Source: Paenisporosarcina sp049671445 (GTDB lineage Bacteria > Bacillota > Bacilli > Bacillales_A > Planococcaceae). Taken from it: a stretch of 64,000 nt of DNA. This document shows positions 33,621 through 42,982 of the stretch, in pieces. The notes under the pieces are model-generated. The model was not told the DNA's origin. It was given only the letters and a program-made list of their open reading frames with translations, and searched no databases. The stretch lies in the NCBI RefSeq assembly GCF_049671445.1, contig NZ_JBATUX010000022.1:8672-72671 (forward strand), read 5' to 3'. Both the position numbers and the translations under genes were made by a program. How positions within the stretch are numbered: position 1 is the stretch's first letter; each line of letters begins with the position of its first letter.

Positions 33621-35438
33621 TCACCCTTTAGATGAAGTTAATGTAAGAAACTCTTCCACGTCTTTAACACAAAGAGCAATTCCCTTTTCCCAGAAAGCGT
33701 GTTGCGTGATATCTTCCCCTAAATGTTTCATAGCTAAATCTTCAACTGACATGATAGCCGTATCACGAAGTAAAGAGATGTACTTCTCTTCAAAACTGCT
33801 TCCTTCTTCAATCGCTTTTGCGTATATGCTTAGGCTGAATAAGTAGCCAAAAGTGTATGGGAAATTATAGAATGGTACACGTGAGATATAGAAATGTAGT
33901 TTAGATGCCCAGAAATGAGGATGCACATCCCCTAGTCCATCGCCGAATGCCTCACGTTGCGCTTCTTCCATTAACGTATTTAAACGACTAGCTGAAACAA
34001 TTCCTTTTTTTCGTTCTTCATAGAAACGTGTTTCAAACAAGAAACGTGCATGGATATTCATGAAGAATGCCACACTTCGTTGAATTTTATCTTCTAATAA
34101 AGCTAATTTTTCATCAGCTGTTGTCGCTTCTTTAACTGCAGCATCCGCAACAATCATTTCTGCAAATGTTGACGCAGTTTCGGCTACACCCATTGCATAT
34201 TGACGATTCATCCAGTGAACGGGTCTTAATGCGTACGAATGGAAAGCGTGACCAAGTTCATGAGCGAGTGTTGCAACATTGGACATCGTTCCGCTATACG
34301 TCATGAAAATACGTGACTGCTCAGACAATGGCATACCTGTACAGAATCCACCAGGACGTTTATTCGGACGATCTTCAGCTTCAATCCATTCATCTTCAAA
34401 TGCTTTCCGTGAGAATTTCTCTAGTTCAGGACCGAATTTACCGAATTGTTTTAAAATAAATTCGGCTCCTTCTTGATACGAAACTTTTTGAGTCGATTCT
34501 GTAACCGGCGCATCTAAATCATACCAATGCATAGCATCAGCACCTACTAACTCTGACTTGCGCTTTAAATATTTTACAAATGGTGCTTTATGAGCACTAA
34601 TGGCTCCCCACATTGCATCTAATGTTTCTTGTTTCATTCGATTCATATCTAACGGTTCTTTTAATACAGAGTCCCAACCGCGTTTTTTATAAACTGCTAA
34701 TCGGAACCCAGCCATATGATTTAATGTTTTAGCAAAGAACTCTTCTTTGTCAGTCCATGCTTGTTCAAGTGCTTCGAACGATTCTTTTCGAACTGATCCA
34801 TCCGAATGAGAACTTAAGTTACTCGCTTGACCCACAGAAAACTCTTTTTCTTCTCCATCAACTGTAACTCGTACTTTAACGTCTCCAACTAACAAATCAT
34901 ACAGTTGGCTCCACCCATGATATCCATCAACGCCAAGAGCAGTAATCATGTCTTCTTCTTTTTCTGAAAGCAATTCTTTTGCTTCATCGCGCCATTCATT
35001 TAAGACAAAAGAAAACTCCTTTAAACGTTTATCTTTCATCAAAGCAGCCCAAACACTGTCTTCAGTTCTAGACAATTGTTGTTGAACTACTAGCATAGAT
35101 GAAGAAAAACGAGCTCCTAATGAGCCTATTTCACCTTGTAATAAGTTTGCTTGTTTATCTGTCGTATCTTGCGCTAAATAACAACCCACGACAGCTCCAG
35201 CTTGTGATAAATTCTCTGCTACTTGTTTCGTTTCTTCTATTATTGATGCAATTTTATCAGCGTCTGATTCATTTTTTGGTACATCAAATGTAGATAATGT
35301 TTGTTCAAATGAATCTAATTTTACAGTTAAAGCATTCAAGTGTTCGCGAAGTTCAGGAGACGAACTTCCCCCTTTAAAAAATACGTCTAAATCCCATACT
35401 TCTGCATATGTTTTGGTAGTCAAACTCATTTCCCCCAT
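33621..35438 (-). CDS. M3 family oligoendopeptidase
   Basis: Zinc endopeptidase for short peptides, about 600 residues. HELGHAFH at about residue 390 with Glu of the ETAST segment downstream gives the HExxH...E site of family M3, and an N-terminal PepF-type helical domain precedes it. The start is uncertain: the ATGs at 35438 and 35429 both sit too near the GGGGG run, while a TTG at 35423 has good spacing. It may recycle peptides brought in by importers such as App. Confidence 0.9.
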   Translation of the reverse strand: MGEMSLTTKTYAEVWDLDVFFKGGSSSPELREHLNALTVKLDSFEQTLSTFDVPKNESDADKIASIIEETKQVAENLSQAGAVVGCYLAQDTTDKQANLLQGEIGSLGARFSSSMLVVQQQLSRTEDSVWAALMKDKRLKEFSFVLNEWRDEAKELLSEKEEDMITALGVDGYHGWSQLYDLLVGDVKVRVTVDGEEKEFSVGQASNLSSHSDGSVRKESFEALEQAWTDKEEFFAKTLNHMAGFRLAVYKKRGWDSVLKEPLDMNRMKQETLDAMWGAISAHKAPFVKYLKRKSELVGADAMHWYDLDAPVTESTQKVSYQEGAEFILKQFGKFGPELEKFSRKAFEDEWIEAEDRPNKRPGGFCTGMPLSEQSRIFMTYSGTMSNVATLAHELGHAFHSYALRPVHWMNRQYAMGVAETASTFAEMIVADAAVKEATTADEKLALLEDKIQRSVAFFMNIHARFLFETRFYEERKKGIVSASRLNTLMEEAQREAFGDGLGDVHPHFWASKLHFYISRVPFYNFPYTFGYLFSLSIYAKAIEEGSSFEEKYISLLRDTAIMSVEDLAMKHLGEDITQHAFWEKGIALCVKDVEEFLTLTSSKG

Positions 35439-35475
35439 GTCTTTCTAAATTTTCCGAAAATACTACATAATTATA

Positions 35476-36252
35476 TCATGCTTCTTCGGCTTGCGAAACA
35501 TCGTTATGAGGATTTGTAACCGGTATGCCTTTTTCTACGCACACTTGCATAATATGTTCTAGAATGCTTTTTAAAACATTAATACGTGCATTTTTCTTAT
35601 CCGTTGCTTCAATAATTATCCAAGGTGCATGTTCAGTATGAGTTTTATCAAACATATCTTCTGCTGCACTTACATAGCTTGACCATTTTTCCCGATTTCG
35701 CCAATCGTCATCGGTTAATTTCCATTGCTTGTAGGGGTCTTCACGACGCTCTTCAAAACGATTTAATTGCTCCTCTTTTGTAATTTGTAACCAGCATTTC
35801 ACCACAATATAGGATTCATCCGTTAACACTTTTTCAAAATCATTGATTTCTTTATAAGCCCGTTTCCACTGTGGCTTCGCTGCAAATCCTTCGATTCTTT
35901 CTACTAATACTCGTCCATACCAAGATCGATCGAAGATTCCAATTTGTCCGTGTTGTGGAAGCTTTCGCCAAAAGCGTTGTAAGTAATGGTATCTTAACTC
36001 ATGTGGTTGTGGCGCAGATATTGGGTGAACAACAAGACCACGGGGATCCAACCTCTCCGTTATTCTTTTAATTGCTCCTCCTTTCCCTGCTGCATCCATG
36101 CCTTCAAAAACGATGACAAGTCCTACTTTTTGATTGTATAAATGTTGCTGAACGTTTAACATGTCGTATTGGAGCTGTTTTAATTCTTTTTGGTATAGTT
36201 TCTTATTTTCATAGGGTTTTTCTTTAGGTAATTCATTTAATTGAATAATCAT
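35476..36252 (-). CDS. Polyphosphate kinase 2 (PPK2) family protein
   Basis: 258 residues of a P-loop kinase fold: Walker A EGMDAAGKGGAIK, lid motif with conserved Arg, and DRSWYGRVLVER, the PPK2 signature. PPK2 enzymes phosphorylate nucleotides with polyphosphate. The short single-domain form is class I-III; which nucleotide is used cannot be told. The ATG at 36252 is chosen because GGAGGGGGTTACG precedes it. Confidence 0.88.
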   Translation of the reverse strand: MIIQLNELPKEKPYENKKLYQKELKQLQYDMLNVQQHLYNQKVGLVIVFEGMDAAGKGGAIKRITERLDPRGLVVHPISAPQPHELRYHYLQRFWRKLPQHGQIGIFDRSWYGRVLVERIEGFAAKPQWKRAYKEINDFEKVLTDESYIVVKCWLQITKEEQLNRFEERREDPYKQWKLTDDDWRNREKWSSYVSAAEDMFDKTHTEHAPWIIIEATDKKNARINVLKSILEHIMQVCVEKGIPVTNPHNDVSQAEEA

Positions 36253-36311
36253 CGTAACCCCCTCCAAATTATTTTAAATTTAATCTACAAAAAGTTTTGG
36301 TAAATTGGAAT

Positions 36312-36340
36312 TTGTTGTTACTGTAGCATGACGTTATACT
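36312..36340 (+). promoter_or_regulatory. Sigma-A promoter of the TspO-like gene
   Basis: TTGTTG (36312-36317), exactly 17 bases, TATACT (36335-36340), about 22 bases before the start codon. Confidence 0.65.
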
Positions 36341-36361
36341 AAAGTATAGGAGGTGAACGCT

Positions 36362-37099
36362 ATGGGTCGTTTCGCAATTATGGTTATCGCACTGATTAGT
36401 GTAATTACTGTTAATGCATTAGCTAATATTTTGCCTTTAAATAATCAAACAACTGGTGAGATATCAAATCGGCTTCCTGTATTATTTACACCAGCTGGCT
36501 ATGTATTTTCGATTTGGTCAGTCATTTATGTGCTCTTAATCGTATGGCTTGTGGGCATGTGGAAAAAAAGGCAACAAGGTGATGTTAACTATACAAACCG
36601 CTCCACCTTATTTATCATTAGTTGTGTGCTAAATATAGCGTGGATTTATTTATGGCATTATGAGAAATTTTTATTTACAGTCATCGTAATGATTGGACTT
36701 CTTATCACACTTGTCTTGCTATACAGAACTTTTCCAGATTCAGATAATAGCATCAAGAGCCGTCTCCCTATTTCCGTATATTTAGGATGGATAAGTGTCG
36801 CTACGATTGCTAATATTAGTTATGTTTTAACCTACTTTGAATGGAATGGCTGGGGCTTGAGCGATCCGTTATGGGCAGTCATCATGATGACGATAGGTAC
36901 AGCACTTGCCTTACATATTCGTTACCACCATTTTGATATCGCTTATGTGTTCGTCTTTATTTGGGCTTTCATAGGTATAGCTGTTCGCAATGGCTTTGAA
37001 GAATTGCTAGTTTCTACAGCTGCTCTTTTTTTAAGTGCTGTTATGCTTGCGGGTATTATTTTCATGAAGAAATCAAAGTCCCATTCTAAATCCACATAA
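36362..37099 (+). CDS. TspO/MBR-like tryptophan-rich membrane protein
   Basis: 245 residues with about seven hydrophobic segments. The motif FTPAGYVFSIWSVIYVLL matches the TspO/tryptophan-rich sensory family (compare PPGWVFGPVW), and further Trp-rich stretches (NIAWIYLWHYEKFLF, YFEWNGWG) follow; it is longer than the classical 160-residue TspO. Likely binds a hydrophobic ligand such as a tetrapyrrole, by family only. AGGAGGTGAACGCT fixes the ATG. Confidence 0.75.
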   Translation: MGRFAIMVIALISVITVNALANILPLNNQTTGEISNRLPVLFTPAGYVFSIWSVIYVLLIVWLVGMWKKRQQGDVNYTNRSTLFIISCVLNIAWIYLWHYEKFLFTVIVMIGLLITLVLLYRTFPDSDNSIKSRLPISVYLGWISVATIANISYVLTYFEWNGWGLSDPLWAVIMMTIGTALALHIRYHHFDIAYVFVFIWAFIGIAVRNGFEELLVSTAALFLSAVMLAGIIFMKKSKSHSKST

Positions 37100-37135
37100 T
37101 TAATGTAGTAGATTAATATAAACAAATTCATAAAA

Positions 37136-37175
37136 TAAAAAACACCAACTGCGCAATCGCTCAGTTGGTGTTTTT
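37136..37175. terminator. Bidirectional terminator between tspO-like gene and map
   Basis: A 12-bp stem AAACACCAACTG/CAGTTGGTGTTT with T-rich tails on both sides. Confidence 0.9.
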
Positions 37176-37176
37176 G

Positions 37177-37926
37177 TTAGTTGATTTTTGTTATTAAGAT
37201 TGGTTCGCCTTTAGTGACAATGACTGTATGTTCAATTTGTGCAACAAGCGATTTGTCTGGCGTTAAAAATGTCCAACCATCTCCAGATTCAACGATATGT
37301 TCCGCTTTTTCAGAAATAAACGGCTCAACAGCTAAAACCATTCCTTCTTTCAAGATGGTAGGTTCCCATGCATCATAGTAATTTAAAATATGTTGTGGCG
37401 CTTCATGAAGAGATTTCCCAATCCCATGACCGGTTAAGTTCATGATGACCGTATAGCCATTAAGTTTTGCTTCTCGTTCTACAGCTTTGCCTATTTGGTT
37501 TAAACGGGAACCTGCTTTTACTTTTAACATTGCACGATCAAAAGCACTTTCAGCCACTTCACAAAGTTTTTCTATTTTCTTATAGCCTGCACCAACCACG
37601 AATGAAATACCTGTATCCGCAAAATAGCCATTTAGTGATCCAGAAACATCAATGTTTACTAGGTCGCCATCTTTTATAACACGTGAACCTGGAATTCCGT
37701 GCGCAACTTCCTCGTTTACACTAATACAAGTGAAACCAGGGAAATCGTACTCCCCTTTAGGACCTGAAATCGCGCCTGCTTTTTCAAACATTCGTCCACC
37801 AAGATCATCAATTTCCTTTGTTGTAACACCTGGTTTTGTAGCTGCACGCATCGCGTCGCGAATCTCGGCAACAATACGTCCTATAGTTTTTAACGCTTCG
37901 AAGTCTTCAGTTGTTTTTGCAATCAT
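37177..37926 (-). CDS. map: Methionine aminopeptidase, type I (MapB-like)
   Basis: Removes the initiator Met from new proteins; 249 residues, with the two-metal ligands Asp (NIDVSG), Asp (FADTG), His (TGHGIG), Glu (AVEPF) and Glu (IEHTV). It lacks the secY-adk-infA context of the main map gene and its N terminus (KTTEDFEALKTIGRIV) resembles B. subtilis MapB (YflG), so a second copy is likely. The ATG at 37926 follows GAAGGATTTTAAGAAT; a TTG eight codons upstream is weaker. Confidence 0.9.
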   Translation of the reverse strand: MIAKTTEDFEALKTIGRIVAEIRDAMRAATKPGVTTKEIDDLGGRMFEKAGAISGPKGEYDFPGFTCISVNEEVAHGIPGSRVIKDGDLVNIDVSGSLNGYFADTGISFVVGAGYKKIEKLCEVAESAFDRAMLKVKAGSRLNQIGKAVEREAKLNGYTVIMNLTGHGIGKSLHEAPQHILNYYDAWEPTILKEGMVLAVEPFISEKAEHIVESGDGWTFLTPDKSLVAQIEHTVIVTKGEPILITKIN

Positions 37927-38110
37927 ATTCTTAAAATCCTTCTTTCTCAAAATATATATCCCATACTATACCATAAGGAAAGATGCTTTCCCATATGACA
38001 GGACCATTCTGAACATTCAGGAAACCAAATTCTTGATTTGAATTACCGAATTCTACATGGACTTCTACTTACAGCAGATAGTGGAAAGGATTTTCTACCA
38101 CATGAAGATG

Positions 38111-38200
38111 TTTCGGATCTTTCTACGGCGGCTTCTGCCCATCTAGAGGCGGTTTCAGACCATTCCAATCAGTTTATGTCTACGTGTGACCAAATGTACA
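38111..38200. repeat. Degenerate 21-bp repeat array between thiT and map
   Basis: Units start at 38111, 38132, 38153 and 38174, each 21 bases, built on TTTC-G-CC-AT-T with a GGCGG or CAGT end. They resemble block one at 18443-18567. No frame has a ribosome site. Confidence 0.6.
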
Positions 38201-38221
38201 TGATGGTCTTTAAACAAAGAG

Positions 38222-38809
38222 TTAAACCGCCCTATTTGGTTCAAGCAATCGCGGGGCTGCTATGAATAATAAGGAACACACGAAAGCACTCAATAAAAAT
38301 ACTGGAATCATATAAGTTGCATTATAAATGCTTGAGTACATAAATAAATTAGCACCCTCTTCAGCATACATTCCGAAGAAGAAAATACCAGTTATTACAT
38401 GCGTAATATAACGCAATAATGAACCTATTAATACAGCTGATACAATCGTGAATATTAATTTCCCACGGTTATTCTGTTGTGCATATTTAAAGTATTGTGA
38501 TCTCAACAATCCTGCGAATCCAACCACACCATAAGCAATTAAATAATCTAGAATGACTTGCATAACAACAAAATTAAATGACAACGGGGTGACAGATATT
38601 AATCCTGAAACAATTTGTAACAGGCCAACTAGCAACCCAGTCATAACACCAGCTAATGCCCCTCTTCGGAACGCCATTAATACAATAGGAATCATTACTA
38701 AACTGACTGATCCCCCTTGCGGCATTTTAAACGCCACAAAATCTAATACAAACCCTAACGCGGCAAAGATTGCAATCTCGACTAGCAACAAAACTTTTTT
38801 ATTTCTCAT
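38222..38809 (-). CDS. thiT: Thiamine ECF transporter substrate-binding protein ThiT
   Basis: Binds thiamine in the membrane for the energy-coupling-factor uptake system. 195 residues and six helices, with the family hallmarks KMPQGGSVSLVMIPI, the helix-3 LLQIVSG region and DYLIAYGVVGFAGL. GGAGGAAGAAAG precedes the ATG at 38809. A TPP riboswitch with a terminator lies directly upstream, which confirms the ligand. Energising subunits (EcfA1, A2, T) must be encoded elsewhere. Confidence 0.92.
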   Translation of the reverse strand: MRNKKVLLLVEIAIFAALGFVLDFVAFKMPQGGSVSLVMIPIVLMAFRRGALAGVMTGLLVGLLQIVSGLISVTPLSFNFVVMQVILDYLIAYGVVGFAGLLRSQYFKYAQQNNRGKLIFTIVSAVLIGSLLRYITHVITGIFFFGMYAEEGANLFMYSSIYNATYMIPVFLLSAFVCSLLFIAAPRLLEPNRAV

Positions 38810-38865
38810 CTTTCTTCCTCCTTTTGCGATGTACTGCAATTCGCATGTCAGGGTGAAAAAAACCA

Positions 38866-38901
38866 CAAAAAAACGACCTAAGGACAGAGCCTGACGTCGT
38901 T
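38866..38901 (-). terminator. Expression-platform terminator of the TPP riboswitch
   Basis: Arms AACGAC (38901-38896) and GTCGTT (38877-38872) close a loop containing AGG/CCT, followed by TTTTTTTG on the minus strand. It lies between the aptamer and thiT and should form when TPP is bound. Confidence 0.8.
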
Positions 38902-38916
38902 GGAGTCGGTTTCTAT

Positions 38917-39004
38917 CCACATCCCTGCGCAAGCATTAACTTACAGGTTCTAAGGGTTAGAACTTTTTTCGTTCACTCTCAGCCATTTCAGGCTCCCCTT
39001 GTGG
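38917..39004 (-). ncRNA. TPP riboswitch (THI element) of thiT
   Basis: The conserved thi-box parts occur in order on the minus strand: GGGGAGCC with CTGAGAG, ACCCTTAGAACCTG, TAATGC and GCGCAGGGA, closed by P1 CCACA/TGTGG (39004-39000 with 38921-38917). This is the classical thiamine-pyrophosphate aptamer. With the downstream terminator it gives TPP-dependent transcription control of thiT. Confidence 0.95.
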
Positions 39005-39146
39005 TAATTACATCTAATTTTGATATTACGGATTAATTGTACAGAAAGAGGGAAAGAGAAGCAAGAGGGTATAGTCGTTCTGTGACTTTTATATTGTCTA
39101 TCGATATACTGAACATACAAATAATTAACTAAGGATGTGAAGGATC

Positions 39147-40217
39147 ATGATCGAGATGTTGAAAAATCTAGTGGCAATCAAAAGTGATACCGAGGAAGGT
39201 GCAAATGATGCACTACGGTATTGTTCCAAGTGGTTGGACAGTCATGAAATTACACATGAAATTATTGAGAACGAAGGACGATTAATGATTCATGCTGAGA
39301 TAGGACAAGGCCCAACTACTATAGTATGGAATGGCCATGTTGATGTAGTTCCTGCCAAAATCGAACAATTTAATCCTGTTATTGACGGTGATCGTCTATA
39401 TGGTCGTGGCTCTGCGGATATGAAGGCCGGTGTTGCTGCTATGATGGAAGCTTTCCGTCGAATTTATTCAGCACGAGAGGAATTAAAGCAACGCATTGTT
39501 TTACACATCGTCACAGATGAAGAAACGGGTGGTCGAAAAACATCTGGTCATTTAGTTGAGATTGGACGAACGGGTGATTTCGTCATATGTGGAGAACCTA
39601 CACACTTGAAACTCAGCGTTCAATCAAAAGGGATTTTGCATGCAAATGTAACACTTTTCGGAAAAGCAGCACATGGTTCCCGTCCATGGGAAGGCACGAA
39701 TGCTGTTGAAGCTTCCTACTTGTTCCACGAAAAGCTAAAAACGTTACCTTTCACGAAGGCAAGCAATGAGTATTATGAATATCCTTCAATTAATTTGGCT
39801 AAAATTCAAGCAGGTGATCGCTATAATGTAGTACCTGATCAATGTGATGTGAATTATGACATTCGTTTTGTTCCTGGTCAAAACTGGGAAGATATTATCC
39901 AAGAAATGACGGAACTTGCACAATCAATCAATCCGAAAAACATCGTGAAAGCTGGAGGAAAAACACCAGCAATCACAACAACTGAAGATAATCCATTCGT
40001 TCAATCCCTAGCAGTTGTAACAGCGGAAGTAACACAAAAAGATGCTGTATTATTCGGTCAGCACGGAGCAGCAGATACTCGCTATTATGCGAAAACTGGT
40101 GCTGGTGCTATTGAATTCGGTCCTAGTGGTGACGATTGGCACGGCCCGGATGAGTACGTGTTAATTTCATCTGTAGAACAATATGCAGATATTTTAACAA
40201 AGCATGCATTAAGTTGA
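39147..40217 (+). CDS. M20 family metallopeptidase (ArgE/DapE-like)
   Basis: 356 residues. Two-metal peptidase/deacylase: WNGHVDVVP supplies His and Asp, GRGSADMKAG the bridging Asp, TDEETGG the catalytic and metal Glu, then CGEPTHL and the dimerisation domain with HGSRPWEGTNAVE. The substrate may be an N-acyl amino acid or dipeptide; ArgE and DapE cannot be told apart by motif. TTAAC-AAGGATGTGAAGGATC precedes the ATG. Confidence 0.87.
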   Translation: MIEMLKNLVAIKSDTEEGANDALRYCSKWLDSHEITHEIIENEGRLMIHAEIGQGPTTIVWNGHVDVVPAKIEQFNPVIDGDRLYGRGSADMKAGVAAMMEAFRRIYSAREELKQRIVLHIVTDEETGGRKTSGHLVEIGRTGDFVICGEPTHLKLSVQSKGILHANVTLFGKAAHGSRPWEGTNAVEASYLFHEKLKTLPFTKASNEYYEYPSINLAKIQAGDRYNVVPDQCDVNYDIRFVPGQNWEDIIQEMTELAQSINPKNIVKAGGKTPAITTTEDNPFVQSLAVVTAEVTQKDAVLFGQHGAADTRYYAKTGAGAIEFGPSGDDWHGPDEYVLISSVEQYADILTKHALS

Positions 40218-40274
40218 AACCATTTGCATGATACTCCGTATTAATGAGTACTATCTTTTAGAGGAGGAGTAAGA

Positions 40275-40637
40275 TTGGATAATCGACGTGTATTATCCGC
40301 TTTAAGCTATTTTAGTGTTCTGTTTGCTCCATTTTTATTACCACTAATTGTCTACTTCATTTCTCCAGATACGGAGGTAAAGTACCATGCAAAACGGTCG
40401 TTTATATCTCACTTGATTCCTGTTGCTCTAGGTATTATTGGATTCATTGTATTAATGTTTAGTTCCTTTACGATGTATAATACGATGGATTATTCAATAG
40501 CGCCTAATGCCACTTCTTCTTTTGATTTCATGGCGGCAGGTGTGCCTATCTTGTTTATGTTGTTGTATGGCGTTTTATCAATTGCGGTATTGATATGGAA
40601 CATAGTCCAAGGAATTAAAGTAATACAAAAGGTTTAA
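40275..40637 (+). CDS. DUF4870-type small membrane protein
   Basis: 120 residues, three hydrophobic segments (about 12-30, 46-66, 90-115). RRVLSALSYFSVLFAPFLLPLIVYF and YHAKRSFISHLIP match the DUF4870 (Tic20-like) pattern. TTG start with GAGGAGGAGTAAGA before it. Function unknown. Confidence 0.75.
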   Translation: MDNRRVLSALSYFSVLFAPFLLPLIVYFISPDTEVKYHAKRSFISHLIPVALGIIGFIVLMFSSFTMYNTMDYSIAPNATSSFDFMAAGVPILFMLLYGVLSIAVLIWNIVQGIKVIQKV

Positions 40638-40692
40638 TTAATACTTAATCCGGGAAATACATCACTATACAATAGTGATAGGAGCGATATAA

Positions 40693-40809
40693 ATGAGACT
40701 AGGTAACTTAGTTAAAACTGCTATAAAATTTGCACCAATCATTATTCCAATCGTGAAAAAGGCAATGGATAAAAAGAAAACTACGAACACCACATATCCA
40801 CGTAAATAA
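40693..40809 (+). CDS. 38-residue cationic peptide gene
   Basis: Encodes MRLGNLVKTAIKFAPIIIPI followed by a Lys-rich tail (VKKAMDKKKTTNTTYPRK). AGGAGCGATATAA is well placed before the ATG and a strong terminator follows at once. An amphipathic or membrane-associated helix is likely. No family recognised. Confidence 0.6.
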   Translation: MRLGNLVKTAIKFAPIIIPIVKKAMDKKKTTNTTYPRK

Positions 40810-40848
40810 AAAAGTTGGAACTCATTTTAATGAGTTCCAACTTTTTTT
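40808..40848. terminator. Strong bidirectional terminator
   Basis: A long stem AAAAAAGTTGGAACTCATT with its complement, two-base loop, A- and T-runs at the ends. It serves the 38-residue gene and the GDSL gene. Confidence 0.93.
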
Positions 40849-41740
40849 ATATGAGTGGCTTTAGTTCAGCTAACGCTAAGAATTCATTTTCTCGCAAAGA
40901 CGAAGGTAAAACTGCAGATTCCTCAGTGTCTTTTTCTATACTTTGTTGTTGCATGATTTGCTCGAACGTACGAGGATTTGCAGGAGGAATCTCATTTTTC
41001 GTTACCTGCATAGCATCTTTTGCATAAACATTAAAAAAGCTGTTTGCCATCGCTCTGTATCCTTCTACATTAGGATGCACATCTGCTGGATTTGGTACTT
41101 TTCCAGTCGCACTATCCCCAAATGCAGCGTCTACTGACACAAATTGCACATCTGCTTCTTTTGCCACTTTTCCTAAAATTTCATTAAGTCGATTCAATTG
41201 TTGCGCTGTACCAGTCTTCTGTGAGTCACGTGCATGTGGATATGCAAAATAATAACCCATTACATACACTTGTGCTTTGGGTGCTATTTTTTTCAATTCA
41301 CTAAGAATCGTCACCATATTTTTGCGAACACCGTTTAATGAATAATCGGCTGGGATTTGTTGAAAGGTTAATGAACCTGATTTCGCGTCTGCTTTAATTA
41401 AGCGTAAAAGATCATTCGCTCCCGCTGAAATTGTGATGACGTTTGCATTTTGAAGTAATGGTTTCGCTTCATTAGATTGTACCCGCTCCAACACATCGCT
41501 GGTTGTAAAGCCTGGAAATGCTAAATCTTTCGAATAAAAAGCAAGCGGTTGATTACGTCCAATTTCTTGGGCAATTAAATCACTATATCCCGTATCAATT
41601 TCACGTTTCGGAGTTTGGCCAGCGGCGAGAGAATCTCCGAGCGCTACATAAGAAATTGGTCCAAATACTTGAGCACTTGTTTGAAGAGGAACAAGAAATA
41701 AACCCATGACAACAATAAGAATCGATAATTGTTTTTTCAT
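40847..41740 (-). CDS. Secreted SGNH/GDSL hydrolase
   Basis: 297 residues. A signal peptide (hydrophobic 5-20, cleavage near TSA-QV) leads to an SGNH hydrolase: block I ALGDSLAAG with Ser37, block III GAND, and block V DVHPN with the Asp/His pair. Acts outside the membrane as an esterase or lipase; substrate unknown. The ATG at 41740 follows AAGGTG; a GTG three codons upstream lies in that site. Third gene of the helicase-ampS-GDSL run. Confidence 0.88.
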   Translation of the reverse strand: MKKQLSILIVVMGLFLVPLQTSAQVFGPISYVALGDSLAAGQTPKREIDTGYSDLIAQEIGRNQPLAFYSKDLAFPGFTTSDVLERVQSNEAKPLLQNANVITISAGANDLLRLIKADAKSGSLTFQQIPADYSLNGVRKNMVTILSELKKIAPKAQVYVMGYYFAYPHARDSQKTGTAQQLNRLNEILGKVAKEADVQFVSVDAAFGDSATGKVPNPADVHPNVEGYRAMANSFFNVYAKDAMQVTKNEIPPANPRTFEQIMQQQSIEKDTEESAVLPSSLRENEFLALAELKPLI

Positions 41741-41752
41741 TAGTGTCACCTT

Positions 41753-42982
41753 CTAAAATGCCCAATTCCCTTTACGGAATATAGCTTCGATTGTTCCATC
41801 TTGACGTTCACCATCTATATCCATCTTTTCGCTACCAATCATGAAATCTTCATGTGTCATGGATGTGTTTAATCCTAGCGCCTGAAGTTGTGACTCTTCT
41901 AAATCACGTGCGCCTTCAACACATGTAGGATACGCTTCACCAATGGCTAAATGGTTCGATGCATTTTCATCAAACAAAGTATTGTAGAACAAAATTCCAG
42001 AAGAAGAAATAGGTGATTCATGAGGGACTAAAGCTAACTCTCCGAGATAAGCTGAACCCTCGTCATTTTGAATCAATTGTTGTAGTAAATCATTTCCTTT
42101 TTCTGCAAGTGCCTTAACGATTTTACCGTTTTCAAATGTTAAGGTAAAGTCATCAATAATATTTCCTTGATAGACAAATGGCTTTGTGTTTCGAACATGC
42201 CCATTAACACCTAATTTCAGAGGTGCAGTGTACACTTCTTCAGTTGGCATGTTGGCAATAAACGCAGTTCTATTAGGTGTTCTGCTAGCACCAGTCATCC
42301 ATAAATGTTTTTCTGGTAATTCAATTGTTAACTCAGTACCAGGTGCTTTATAAATAATTTTTTTGAACCTCTTGTCATTTAAGGCACTAGCACGCTTTTC
42401 TAATTCACGAATATGTTTCTTCCACTGTTCGACAGCGTCGCCTTCACCAATTCGCACTGTTTTAAAAATAGCGTTCCATAAAGCGGGTACTTGCTTTTCT
42501 TTCGGTAGGTCAGGAAATACTTTTTTTGCCCACATTTCTGAAGGAATTGCGACAATTGACCAAGAAATTTTGTCTGACATGACAGAAGCGCGATATTTTT
42601 CTAAAGCACGTCCTGCTACTTTTTGTTGATCAGATATACGTTTGGCAGGAACACCCGCTAATAAATCAGGATCTTCAGCATCAATCCATAATAATGATCC
42701 TTGTTGATCAATTAATTCATCTCTTTGAGTGACTACCCATGCGGGAAACTCATGCATTTCAGAATCAGGTGCTAAGTCATAAAAAGCGCGATTTGTTGGT
42801 CCATCTGCAAAATTAACGTGGACACGTTTCGCTCCAGCTTCGTAAGCTTTTTTTACAACTAAACGTGTAAAATCAAGAGTATCTGTCGTCGTGTTTATTA
42901 ACACGTATTGGCCAGGTTGAACGTTTATTCCTACACGTACAGCTAAATCAGCGTATTCTGCTAATTTTTCTTCAAACGTCAT
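41753..42982 (-). CDS. Aminopeptidase, M29 family, second AmpS paralogue
   Basis: 409 residues, alignable end to end with the protein at 28054-29286: it shares ANMPTEEV, LVPHESPISSSGILFYNTLFDENASNHLAIGEAY and the end RKGNWAF, including all putative metal ligands. It starts inside the helicase stop codon (ATGA overlap), so its translation is coupled. Different partners from the first copy suggest different expression rather than different chemistry. Confidence 0.92.
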   Translation of the reverse strand: MTFEEKLAEYADLAVRVGINVQPGQYVLINTTTDTLDFTRLVVKKAYEAGAKRVHVNFADGPTNRAFYDLAPDSEMHEFPAWVVTQRDELIDQQGSLLWIDAEDPDLLAGVPAKRISDQQKVAGRALEKYRASVMSDKISWSIVAIPSEMWAKKVFPDLPKEKQVPALWNAIFKTVRIGEGDAVEQWKKHIRELEKRASALNDKRFKKIIYKAPGTELTIELPEKHLWMTGASRTPNRTAFIANMPTEEVYTAPLKLGVNGHVRNTKPFVYQGNIIDDFTLTFENGKIVKALAEKGNDLLQQLIQNDEGSAYLGELALVPHESPISSSGILFYNTLFDENASNHLAIGEAYPTCVEGARDLEESQLQALGLNTSMTHEDFMIGSEKMDIDGERQDGTIEAIFRKGNWAF

